Of a stretch of 8,819 nt of DNA, positions 1 through 6,247 are shown one piece after another. This DNA comes from Dehalococcoidia bacterium UBA2777 (GTDB lineage Bacteria; Chloroflexota; Dehalococcoidia; UBA2247; UBA2777). The position numbers and the translations under genes are program-made. The notes under the pieces were generated by a model, which was not told the DNA's origin, ran no database searches, and saw only the letters and a program-made list of their open reading frames with translations. The stretch lies in the NCBI GenBank assembly GCA_002352365.1, contig DEIJ01000148.1, positions 1-8,819 on the forward strand, in the 5' to 3' direction. Numbering within the stretch: position 1 is the first letter of the stretch; each line of letters begins with the position of its first letter.

Positions 1-15
1 CAGATTCATGACCTA

Positions 16-482
16 TTACCGAATTCCTGGTTTAAGCTCCCAAACCACACCAAGGGCATAGGGGCAATTGTTTTTCCAGACATATCGAATGCGACTGAGG
101 AGTTTGGTAGCTATTCTGACACGAGAATAGATAGGCGCACCAAATCAGTGCGCCTTATTATAGGATTGCGGCAGTGCCCGGTCTTGTTGAAGTTCCCCAA
201 GGCACAAGGTGAGATAGTCTTTAGCCGGGCCGTTATCAAGGGATAGAGCCTTCAAATAAGCCATCAACTTGGCTGACCAATTAGGAAGGATGATAGACCC
301 CTCCTGAGTGGTGACTTTCCACATAGTTCCTTCAGGGCTTCAGGGGAGGGGTTCACCGGGAACGATTTCAGCATAAGCCCGCCCTCTCGGATAGCTAGCA
401 CCCAACGCTTTTTGTGGACGTCGATACCAACATGAAAATGTTGATCTTTGAAGCTGATTTCTTTAATCTTATTGTTGTGCAT
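16..482 (-). pseudogene. Decayed IS110-family transposase (DEDD recombinase) with internal deletions
   Basis: IS110 transposases are DEDD-type recombinases that move an IS with an RNA guide. Read from an ATG at 480-482, preceded by a good Shine-Dalgarno (AAGGAG at 489-494, 6-nt spacing), the N-terminus contains HVGIDVHKKRWVLAI, the first RuvC-like strand with its catalytic Asp. This frame stays recognisable to about 345 and then runs out of frame to a stop near 264. A second frame (about 310 down to 16) carries a middle-domain piece, LPNWSAKLMAYLKALSL, then an in-frame stop near 145, then a typical C-terminal piece, YSRVRIATKLLSRIRY, ending at TAA (16-18). The family is usually 300-420 aa, and here only about 155 codons survive. 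The rest of the catalytic domain and the serine-containing IPGVG region are missing. This is a non-functional relic with at least two internal deletions and one frameshift. Element ends were not located. Confidence 0.85.
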
Positions 483-732
483 GGTAATCTCCTTTCTTTT
501 ATATGTTGATTGAGCCATCCCAATAATAAGGGGAATTACCATTCGCAGTATGGAAACCTCACTTTTGGCATGATGTCTGCACCTGAACGCCAGGGCGTGG
601 CGATTTTCAAGAGTTCGTCAGCTTGTCGGGGTTAGCTACCAGGCAGAGGTTATCTGCATATGCTTGGCGGCAGCTGAGCTTGGTCGTCAGGCAGCACAGA
701 CTGGCTATCAGAGAACAGTGGAGGTAACTGCC
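483..732. other. Intergenic region between IS110 relic and first methyltransferase
   Basis: No gene is supported here. The first 60 bases hold the ribosome-binding site and an in-frame upstream ATG of the IS110 relic. In IS110-group elements the non-coding end upstream of the transposase encodes the guide (bridge) RNA, so part of 483-620 could be a remnant of it, but I cannot identify one by eye. Around 622-637 a GCTTG-TCGGG-GTTAGCT string resembles the 3' half of an integron attC site (see findings). The methyltransferase frame is open back to 664, but only the ATG at 733 has a proper ribosome-binding site. Confidence 0.4.
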
Positions 733-1320
733 ATGGATAAGCCGAAATCAAATCTAGATTTCAAACTCATGTCTCTCACCTACAAAGTTCGCGATTTCTT
801 CCGGCCACGCATGAATTTGTTGAAAGATGTGGGGATAAAGCCAGGATTCTGCGTGCTTGATTACGGCTGTGGGCCCGGAAGCTACATAATGCCCTTGGCG
901 GAACTGGTGGGCAACTCAGGGGAAATCTACGCTCTCGACATACATCCCCTCGCAATTAAAAAAGTCCAGAGCATAGCTTCAAACAACGGCTTGAGAAATG
1001 TCAAAACCATTCAGTCCGATTGTAAGACTGGATTGCTAAATAATAGCATGGACGTAGTTCTACTTTACGATACTTTTCATGATCTCAGTCAGTCGAATGA
1101 CGTGTTGCAAGAATTGCATCGAATACTGAAGCCAGGTGGTATTCTATCCTTCAGTGACCACCACATGAAAGAACAGGATATACTCGCAAGGCTAACGAAT
1201 AGAGATTTGTTCAAACTCTCGACGAAAGGCAAGAAGACATATAGTTTTTCCAAGGCAAGGAAGGTTAGCAGGCAGAAGCAGAAAAACCACCTAACAACTC
1301 ATCGCAAGCGACTGCACTAG
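733..1320 (+). CDS. Class I SAM-dependent methyltransferase (cassette-like, tail read from attC)
   Basis: This is a 195-aa cytosolic methyltransferase using S-adenosylmethionine; the substrate is unknown. Motif I is VLDYGCGPGSY at residues 41-51. The acidic residue binding the ribose is D69 in IYALDIHP, an SD pair is at 95-96, and the post-II segment ELHRILKPGGILSFSDHH is at 127-144 (Methyltransf_11/25 type). ATG 733 is chosen over the upstream in-frame start at 664 because GGAGGT at 720-725 sits 7 nt before it. The recognisable domain ends near KTYSFSK (about residue 174). The last 20 or so residues are basic, low in hydrophobics and encoded by the attC-like site beginning at 1289, with the stop codon inside that site, as often seen in integron cassettes. 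The gene lies on the plus strand while almost everything else in the window is on the minus strand. It resembles ubiE-like and arsenite-type methyltransferases only in the general fold. Confidence 0.85.
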   Translation: MDKPKSNLDFKLMSLTYKVRDFFRPRMNLLKDVGIKPGFCVLDYGCGPGSYIMPLAELVGNSGEIYALDIHPLAIKKVQSIASNNGLRNVKTIQSDCKTGLLNNSMDVVLLYDTFHDLSQSNDVLQELHRILKPGGILSFSDHHMKEQDILARLTNRDLFKLSTKGKKTYSFSKARKVSRQKQKNHLTTHRKRLH

Positions 1321-1419
1321 CTGGTTCGCCGGTTCCAAGTTCTGAGGCCAAAGTTGCGTCTTGCTCTGGCAGAAGGTATTCTGCAGACGCCGCGCGGCGG
1401 CTGAACTCGGGCGTTAGGC
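1289..1419 (+). other. Integron attC-like recombination site (131 bp)
   Basis: attC sites are the cassette recombination sites used, as folded single strands, by integron integrases. The left end ACCTAAC (1289-1295) fits the R'' consensus RYYYAAC. The right end GTTAGGC (1413-1419) fits the R' consensus GTTRRRY. Their inner six bases are perfectly complementary. Inside them, CAAGC (1305-1309) faces GCTG (1400-1403), leaving one unpaired A, as expected for the extrahelical base that sets strand choice. The middle folds further: GCGTCT (1356-1361) pairs with AGACGC (1384-1389), with TCTGGCAGAA/TTCTGCAGA as an alternative inner stem. The orientation is right: it follows the 3' end of a plus-strand gene, that gene's stop codon is within it, and the next gene starts 46 nt after it. 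The length is like the long Vibrio-type sites. No integrase or confirmed second site is present. Confidence 0.8.
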
Positions 1420-1465
1420 TCACCTGCCTGCACATGCGATGTGATCGCCTGAAAGAGGTGCATCG

Positions 1466-2122
1466 GTGAACAAGGAGTTCTGGAGCAAAGAAAAACAAGA
1501 GGCGGAAGACTATGCCAAAGTGATGGAACGCAACCTTAAGTATGATGTCGTTCCCCTTGCAAAGAAGATCATCCAGGACATTTCTGCCCATGATTCAAGT
1601 ATCAAGCTGGCAGATATGGCTTCTGGGCCTGGGTTCTTATCCATTGAATTGGCGAAGAGACTTCCCAAAGCAAGTATCACTGCTGTTGATTTCTCCCAAC
1701 ACATGAATGACATCGCACAGAGAAAGGCGAAAGAAAACAATGTTGCTCTTGAAGTGATTGAATCTGATGTACAGCGAATTGACATGGATGGTGAGCAATT
1801 CGATGTTATAGTAAGTAAGAACACTATTGGCGAGGTAGACAATCCAGGTCTATTCTTGCAAGAGACTCTTAGATTGTTGAAATCGGGAGGCAGGCTGTTT
1901 CTAATCGACTTCGATGGTGACTACCCAGATTGGAAGCTGCGGCCTTTGTGGTTCTTGGTAATGGTCAAAGGTGGAAGGAAGGCTGCGAGTGGTTTCTGGG
2001 AATCACATAAGACTGGATTCAAGATAGACGACATAGTCCGGATGTGCAAGAAGGCAGGATACATCCAGGTTAGTGCAGAACCTTACGGATTCTCTTATTA
2101 TGTCATTTGCCAAAAAGGATAA
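1466..2122 (+). CDS. Class I SAM-dependent methyltransferase, second type
   Basis: This is a 218-aa cytosolic methyltransferase with an unknown acceptor. Motif I is LADMASGPG at residues 48-56. The acidic ribose ligand is D75 in ITAVDFSQHM, motif II-like ESD is at 99-101, FDVIVSKNTIGEV is at 112-124, and LRLLKSGGRLFLIDF is at 135-149. After the core comes a C-terminal segment (about 160-218) with IDDIVRMCKKAGY, typical of methyltransferases of this length. The start is GTG at 1466, preceded by AGAGGTG at 1454-1460 (5-nt spacing). It is not a duplicate of the upstream methyltransferase: the N-terminus EFWSKEKQEAEDYAKVMERN has no counterpart there. Its position 46 nt after the R' end of the attC-like site is what the next cassette in an array would show. 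No attC follows it, so it may instead be chromosomal DNA at a cassette boundary. Confidence 0.87.
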   Translation: MNKEFWSKEKQEAEDYAKVMERNLKYDVVPLAKKIIQDISAHDSSIKLADMASGPGFLSIELAKRLPKASITAVDFSQHMNDIAQRKAKENNVALEVIESDVQRIDMDGEQFDVIVSKNTIGEVDNPGLFLQETLRLLKSGGRLFLIDFDGDYPDWKLRPLWFLVMVKGGRKAASGFWESHKTGFKIDDIVRMCKKAGYIQVSAEPYGFSYYVICQKG

Positions 2123-2132
2123 GAGCTCATCC

Positions 2133-2153
2133 CGAAGGTTACTTTCACCTTCG
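2133..2153 (+). terminator. Hairpin just after second methyltransferase
   Basis: CGAAGGT (2133-2139) and ACCTTCG (2147-2153) form a perfect 7-bp stem with a 7-nt loop, 10 nt after the stop codon. There is no clear T-run behind it, so it could act as a weak or factor-assisted terminator or as an mRNA end-stabilising stem. Confidence 0.35.
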
Positions 2154-2289
2154 TTGGTAATAAATGTTGTATCCGTGCTCATATCAAATAAATAGCGCAG
2201 ATTTATCAATCTGTATCCTATCTCTAGTTGCCATAATGGTCAATCAAAAGTCAGCTATTATGTCTTTACGTCAAACATTATGCCATTTC

Positions 2290-2366
2290 GTGTGAAGACC
2301 GTCGGGAAGGTCTTTTCCGAAGCTGGCTGTTTGTCCGCTGGAACCTACGTCCTACACTCTTCACAC
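2290..2366 (+). terminator. Nested hairpins between convergent genes
   Basis: AAGACC (2295-2300) pairs with GGTCTT (2309-2314) around an 8-nt loop and is followed by TTCC, a terminator-like arrangement for plus-strand transcripts. Around it is a wider perfect 9-bp inverted repeat, GTGTGAAGA (2290-2298) with TCTTCACAC (2358-2366). The outer and inner stems share the left arm, so they are alternative folds. It lies between the converging second methyltransferase and VOC gene. The rest of the 267-bp gap (2123-2389) shows no gene. Confidence 0.35.
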
Positions 2367-2389
2367 AAGCTGACGCAAGGTGGTTAGTT

Positions 2390-2788
2390 TCATGCTTGCA
2401 CCATCTCTATCAGTACCCCTCTTGCCGATCGGCGCCTTACAAAGCCGCGCTTTAATCCAATACTTTCGCTTGGGGGGACCTCCAGTACGTCTGCCCCTTT
2501 GGCTCTCAGCGATTTGATTTGAGCATCAATATCATCCACTACCAAGCAGATGTGATATAGCCCTTCCCCATGCCTTTCCAAGAACCTTCCAAACTCATTG
2601 TTGGGATCGGTTGTCTCCATGAGCTCAATACCGACATCACCGAGATGGAGCATGGCATTCCTAAATCCAAGTTCTGGGACATCCATTCTATGTGTTGGCG
2701 GACTGAACCCAAGAATATTGGTATACACATTCAATGCTTCATCAATATCCCTTACAACAACACCAATATGACTGACCCTAGTGAACAT
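2390..2788 (-). CDS. VOC-family protein, methylmalonyl-CoA epimerase-like
   Basis: This is a 132-aa glyoxalase/VOC-fold protein with two beta-alpha-beta-beta-beta repeats (about residues 5-57 and 77-131). The first repeat opens with VSHIGVVVRDIDEALNVYTN and the second with LYHICLVVDDIDAQIKSLRAKG, the pattern of methylmalonyl-CoA epimerases, which invert the 2-carbon of methylmalonyl-CoA through a divalent metal. The candidate metal ligands are all present: H7, E55 (GIELME), H79 and E128 (LIEMV). The length matches the family. The start is ATG at 2786-2788 with AGGAGG 5 nt upstream. No mutase or carboxylase gene is nearby, so the exact substrate is uncertain; other VOC lyases or dioxygenases share this fold. 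The C-terminal loop GLKRGFVRRRSARG is more basic than usual for epimerases. Confidence 0.85.
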   Translation of the reverse strand: MFTRVSHIGVVVRDIDEALNVYTNILGFSPPTHRMDVPELGFRNAMLHLGDVGIELMETTDPNNEFGRFLERHGEGLYHICLVVDDIDAQIKSLRAKGADVLEVPPSESIGLKRGFVRRRSARGVLIEMVQA

Positions 2789-2845
2789 CTCATCCTCCTC
2801 TTTCGATATTGATTGGTAAGTGGGGCGCGTACCTAATTAACTTTC

Positions 2846-2857
2846 TGCTGGCCAGCA
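2846..2857. promoter_or_regulatory. Perfect 12-bp palindrome upstream of the VOC gene
   Basis: TGCTGGCCAGCA is a perfect palindrome 57 bp upstream of the VOC start codon, where an operator could sit. No promoter can be assigned with certainty, and the match could be chance. Confidence 0.25.
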
Positions 2858-3561
2858 AGAGTGCAACAACAGTTTGAATCTTAATTATCTATGCAATCCA
2901 TTTCACCCCTAATTTAGAGCACATCCCTCAGTTTCAATTTTGCCCCCAAAGTGCCAAGACCCCGACGCGGATTTCTAAACGGCCTCCGTTTGATTTGCTA
3001 TGAGCGGAGCATTTTCCATCCCGGCCTGCCGAAGCGGAATCCCCAACTCTTCTCTTCTGACAGCGATAAGCTACTCTTCTTGCCCTCAATTGTCAATCAA
3101 TAACCTTCCATCCCACCGGCGGGTAATCAAGATGAAGCTGGTGAGCCGATTACAAATTCAACTGGCGGCAAGGATGCCAATGCTTTGAGTCCCCTTGTCC
3201 GCGATGACACATTTAGCCACCCGGTGACGTGCTACAGCACAGGATTTGCAGCTCTTGGAAAAGGTACATATAACATACAACCCTGATAAGGAATCTAAAA
3301 GGTTACCTTGCCAGATGATAATGACATTATGCACCAAGTTGGGGGAGTGTTTTCACGGAATAAGGAGAGGCATTCGAGACCTGAGGATAGCATTGCTTAG
3401 GTGGATGGAGGGCATGGAGAGCATTACAGCAGACTCTTTGGCTGCCTCCGTTGAGAACTTCCTGCCGAGCACGCAATAGAAGAAGGCTACACCAAAAAAC
3501 CTCAGCCCGCTTTGAGAACTGTTTCTGTTTCCCAAATCCAAAAACGGCTTTTTGACCCCCC
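2858..3561. other. Long stretch without a convincing gene
   Basis: Only weak signals occur here. A tight hairpin AAACGG-CCT-CCGTTT lies at 2977-2991. A 60-codon plus-strand frame (3104-3286) has coding-like composition (ALSPLVRDDTFSHPVTCYS) but no ATG. A 77-codon plus-strand ORF at 3246-3479 overlaps it and has no family signature that I recognise. This looks like decayed or intergenic DNA. Near its right end CAAAAA-CGGC-TTTTTG (3539-3554) lies just downstream of the minus-strand CoA-transferase and could be a weak A/T-stem terminator. Confidence 0.4.
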
Positions 3562-4770
3562 CTAGACTACCTCCTCTTCCTTGAGTTGTGCTATCTCGTC
3601 TTCGTTGTATCCTCCGAATTCCCTCAAAATCTCTTCACTGTTTTCTCCCAATTGAGGAGCAGCTTTTCGTGTCCCAGCTCGAGCCTGGCTGAAATGGACT
3701 GGAAAGCCCGGCATCTTTATCCTACCCAGAGAGGGGTGGTCAATCTCATCCAAATAGTTTTCTCTTACCTGTGGGTCATCCTCAAGTTCAGTTGGTCGGT
3801 TCACTGGAGAGGCGAAGAGATCGTATTGTCTGAAGGCTTCCAGCCACTCCTCCCGAGTTTTGGTCACAAAAACCTGCTCAAGCAAGGAAACAAGCTCCCC
3901 GGAGTGTTCCTCCGCTCTCTTTTGCAGAGTATCAAATTTTGAATCGCTTTCCAATTCTGGCTGACCTATGGCTTGACACAAGCGAGACCAGTCTCCATCG
4001 GGCTGAAGGGTAATGGCAAACCATTTGCCATCCTCACAACGATAATAGTTTCGAGTGGGATCGGTGTCAATGTGATGGTGACGAGGCACATCTTGATGGA
4101 GCCAGAGAGCATTCAAGAAATTGCAGTAGGCCAAGTGTAGAGCAGCTCCCAAGATAGAGGTCTGAATCTCCTGACCTTCGCCAGTGCGCTCTCGCATGCA
4201 AAGCGCTGCCAGGATTGCCTGACTAACCACAATGGCAGTTGCCTGATCGATGAGCCCAAAGTGAAGGACAAGAGGGGGCATCTCTGGTTCCCCCATACTA
4301 TACATTATTCCTGATCTTGCCTGCCCCTGAAAATCAAATCCACCACGATCTCTATCCGGCCCGCTAGGCCCATAACTTGAAACAGACACGTAAATCAAGC
4401 GGGGATTAAGTCCAGAGAGCATAGGGTAAGTCATCCCCATCTTTTCAACAGTTTTCCGTCGAAGATTAGTCAAGAAAACATCAAATTGAGGGATCAAGCG
4501 ATAAACAATTTCCCTCCCTTTCTTCTTGTTCAGGTCTATGGCAATCGATTTTTTGTTCCGATTAGAGGCCTCGAAGAAAAGATTTCTGCCTCCGGCTACA
4601 TCGAAGGAAGTTCGCCCAAAGCGACTCCGATACCGGATTGGGTCGCCCTTTCCCCGCTGTTCTATTTTTATCACTTCCGCCCCCAAATCACCGAGGATAG
4701 CCGAGCCTCCTGGCCCGGCATGGAAAATTCCCCACTCCAAAATTCGGATTCCTTCCAAGGGATACTCCAT
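3562..4770 (-). CDS. Family III CoA-transferase (CaiB/BaiF type)
   Basis: This 402-aa cytosolic enzyme moves CoA between carboxylic acids through enzyme-bound anhydride intermediates. The N-terminus LEGIRILEWGIFHAGPGGSA, then LGDLGAEVIKIEQRGKGDPIR (residues 27-47) and NRNKKSIAIDL (70-80), are family hallmarks. The predicted catalytic Asp is D175 in HFGLIDQATAI, aligned with Asp169 of formyl-CoA transferase. It is followed by ILAALCMRERTGEGQEIQTS (186-205), the usual helix and glycine turn. The small domain (about 225-330) and the final PGFPVHFS / PQLGENSEEIL segments (354-361, 372-382) are complete, so the gene is intact and full length. The start is ATG at 4768-4770 after GAGGAGG. Substrate specificity cannot be read. 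The VOC epimerase-like gene downstream on the same strand could share acyl-CoA metabolism, but the 770-bp gap argues against one operon. Confidence 0.93.
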   Translation of the reverse strand: MEYPLEGIRILEWGIFHAGPGGSAILGDLGAEVIKIEQRGKGDPIRYRSRFGRTSFDVAGGRNLFFEASNRNKKSIAIDLNKKKGREIVYRLIPQFDVFLTNLRRKTVEKMGMTYPMLSGLNPRLIYVSVSSYGPSGPDRDRGGFDFQGQARSGIMYSMGEPEMPPLVLHFGLIDQATAIVVSQAILAALCMRERTGEGQEIQTSILGAALHLAYCNFLNALWLHQDVPRHHHIDTDPTRNYYRCEDGKWFAITLQPDGDWSRLCQAIGQPELESDSKFDTLQKRAEEHSGELVSLLEQVFVTKTREEWLEAFRQYDLFASPVNRPTELEDDPQVRENYLDEIDHPSLGRIKMPGFPVHFSQARAGTRKAAPQLGENSEEILREFGGYNEDEIAQLKEEEVV

Positions 4771-5066
4771 ATCCTACCTCCTCATTCAGATATCCTCTTT
4801 CTTATACAGGCTGTTTAAGAATAGCCTCGGTGTTTCTAATCAAGAACGAAGCTGGGCGTAGCAATTTGAATGGAGGTGAAGATTGCCAGCAGCAGTTAAG
4901 GTGAATTTGGATTGCTGCGAGGCAAAATTGAACAGCCTGTTTATACAGTGCCGCAGCTTCATATAAGGTCAAATTGCTCAACTTGAGGCAAAGACCCCTC
5001 TCAAGCTGCCTAGCAGAGTCTTCGGTAGTTTGCAGGCCATTTCTACAGTGGTAAACGGAGCAGATG
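4771..5066. other. Intergenic region holding an imperfect inverted repeat
   Basis: The stretch lies between the nuclease and the CoA-transferase, both on the minus strand. A minus-strand ORF (4802-5128) covers it but starts inside the nuclease gene, has no recognisable family and coincides with the inverted repeat, so I do not call it a gene. The CoA-transferase ribosome-binding site is at its left edge. I see no convincing promoter hexamer pair. Confidence 0.4.
4803..4945. repeat. Imperfect inverted repeat bounding 143 bp
   Basis: TATACAGGCTGTTTAA (4803-4818) and TTGAACAGCCTGTTTATA (4928-4945) are inverted copies sharing a perfect 10-bp core (ACAGGCTGTT/AACAGCCTGT). They differ by a 2-base insertion and one substitution. 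The octamer TTATACAG also occurs as a direct repeat at 4802-4809 and 4941-4948. The spacing and ends suggest a small non-autonomous mobile element, but no target duplication outside the ends is clear. Confidence 0.4.
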
Positions 5067-5948
5067 CTAAGCGAGGGCATTATCACGGCTGACGCAGTCG
5101 CGCCACAGCTCAAAGTCACCTTCGACACTTGCCTTGCATGCTACCTGTTTGCCGGCACAAATGGGTGTAAAATCGCACCGCTGGCACGCCTGTCCTGGGG
5201 TTCGTCGGTAGGCCTTTTCCCGTCTAATTTCTCCTGCTATGACAAGCAGATCCCACGCTGCCTGTTCCAACTGCTCAGCGTTGAGCTCAGCTGTTTGACT
5301 GATGCCAGAGGAGAGATAGTGGAACGATACCCTGTGTACTGAATATGGCAACTTGCGAGACACAATCAGCGCATAAAGGTAAAGCTGGAGCCAGTCGGTG
5401 TGCTGAGGCACATTGCCAGTCTTGTAATCAATGATGTGCAGGCTCCCATCAGCTTCCTTATCCACACGGTCGATCCTTCCCTGCAAGATAAGCCCAGGAG
5501 TGATCTCCGCCTCAACCCACGCCTCCAGCATCAACGGGTGAACAGCGACATCTTGCTCGGAAACAAAACGGCTAAGCTCAGCTAGGGCCTTTTCAGCCCA
5601 TCGCTTCTCATCGGCTCTATTCTTGAAACCGACTCTACACCGCTGCCAGTTCTTTCGCAGCAGCCTCTCAGTGGTCTTCTTGGTTCTCTCCTCTATAGGC
5701 ACAACAGAAAGTAGGTCCCTGAGAGTGGCGTGGACGTGGTTAGCCATCGTGTAGTACGGCCTTGCCGTGGCATACTGGTCTCCCAGTTTGTCTATGTAGC
5801 GGAACTTGTACTGCTGCCGGCACACACGGAATGTGCTAACACTGTATGGAGAAAGCTTCAGAGGGGGAAGCTCGATCTCCCGCGGTGCAAAGACGGGAAC
5901 AGTGATATATCTCACCTGTCCAGAGCTACCTGTAAGCTTCTCTGTCAT
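5067..5948 (-). CDS. PD-(D/E)XK nuclease, RecB/AddB/Cas4-like, with predicted 4Fe-4S site
   Basis: This 293-aa predicted DNA nuclease has the order expected for the PDDEXK_1 family: LSPYSVSTFRVCRQQYKFRYI (32-52) with a first cysteine C43, a helix with H71/H73, then QGRIDRVD (D160), IIDYKTG (D174, K176), the Q motif LQLYLYAL (Q188), and a C-terminal cysteine cluster C255-x2-C258-x5-C264. One N-terminal and three C-terminal cysteines match the Fe-S staple of AddB and Cas4. It has no helicase domain. Such stand-alone proteins act in DNA repair or unknown roles; cas genes and a CRISPR array are absent here, so Cas4 is unlikely. ATG 5948 lies 8 nt after the stop of the DUF72 fragment, with the ribosome-binding site (AGGTG) overlapping that stop. 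This suggests the two were once an operon. All catalytic residues are present. Confidence 0.85.
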   Translation of the reverse strand: MTEKLTGSSGQVRYITVPVFAPREIELPPLKLSPYSVSTFRVCRQQYKFRYIDKLGDQYATARPYYTMANHVHATLRDLLSVVPIEERTKKTTERLLRKNWQRCRVGFKNRADEKRWAEKALAELSRFVSEQDVAVHPLMLEAWVEAEITPGLILQGRIDRVDKEADGSLHIIDYKTGNVPQHTDWLQLYLYALIVSRKLPYSVHRVSFHYLSSGISQTAELNAEQLEQAAWDLLVIAGEIRREKAYRRTPGQACQRCDFTPICAGKQVACKASVEGDFELWRDCVSRDNALA

Positions 5949-5956
5949 GCTGGCAC

Positions 5957-6247
5957 CTATCGGTCAAACATAAAACCAATCTGCCGGGCATTAACCACCG
6001 CCTTGTCCCCATGGCAGTTGTTGAACAGGATGTGGGGTTGCCTGGTCTCACCCTGCAACCTCTCGATCCTGGGAAGCCATTCTCGGAGCTCCTGCTCGGG
6101 ATATAGATAGTTGAACCGCTCCGCAGTGGAGATGCCCTTCCTCTCCCACATGTCGGAGTTTCTGCCGTGAAACCTCACCACGGCGATGTCAGAGGTTGCC
6201 TCGGCCACTGGAGGCACGCAGTCTATCCTAATTGAAGGATGAGCCAT
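5957..6247 (-). pseudogene. DUF72 protein, C-terminal fragment
   Basis: DUF72 proteins (YecE-like, TIM-barrel, function unknown) are usually about 240-290 aa. Only the last 86 or so residues survive here: VPPVAEATSDIAVVRFHGRN (11-30), ERFNYLYPEQELREW (43-57), ILFNNCHGDKAVVNARQIGF (73-92). The match begins only at residue 11, about position 6217. The ten residues before it (MAHPSIRIDC) do not look like DUF72 and come from the neighbouring gene's DNA read in another frame; a stop codon precedes the ATG directly. The N-terminal two thirds of the barrel is missing, so no working enzyme is expected. The end is intact and tightly spaced to the nuclease gene. The loss of the front coincides with a junction to an unrelated gene fragment (6223-6466). 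Confidence 0.8.

Noticed and set aside
664..732. Longer N-terminus for the first methyltransferase
   Set aside because: No ribosome-binding site at 664, and the added residues are not part of the fold; ATG 733 has GGAGGT at 7 nt.
630..1276. Near-direct repeat GGTTAGC(tacc)AGGCAGA at 630-647 and GGTTAGCAGGCAGA at 1263-1276
   Set aside because: Could mark an insertion around the first methyltransferase, but the 4-base gap and the position of the second copy inside the coding region make chance as likely.
3246..3479. 77-codon plus-strand ORF as a gene
   Set aside because: No motif, no good ribosome-binding site, and it overlaps another coding-like frame.
4802..5128. Minus-strand 108-codon ORF
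   Set aside because: It begins within the nuclease's 3' end in another frame, has no recognisable family, and covers the inverted-repeat unit.
5067..5948. Cas4 of a CRISPR system
   Set aside because: The motifs fit the wider RecB/AddB/Cas4 group, but there are no cas genes and no repeat-spacer array in the window.
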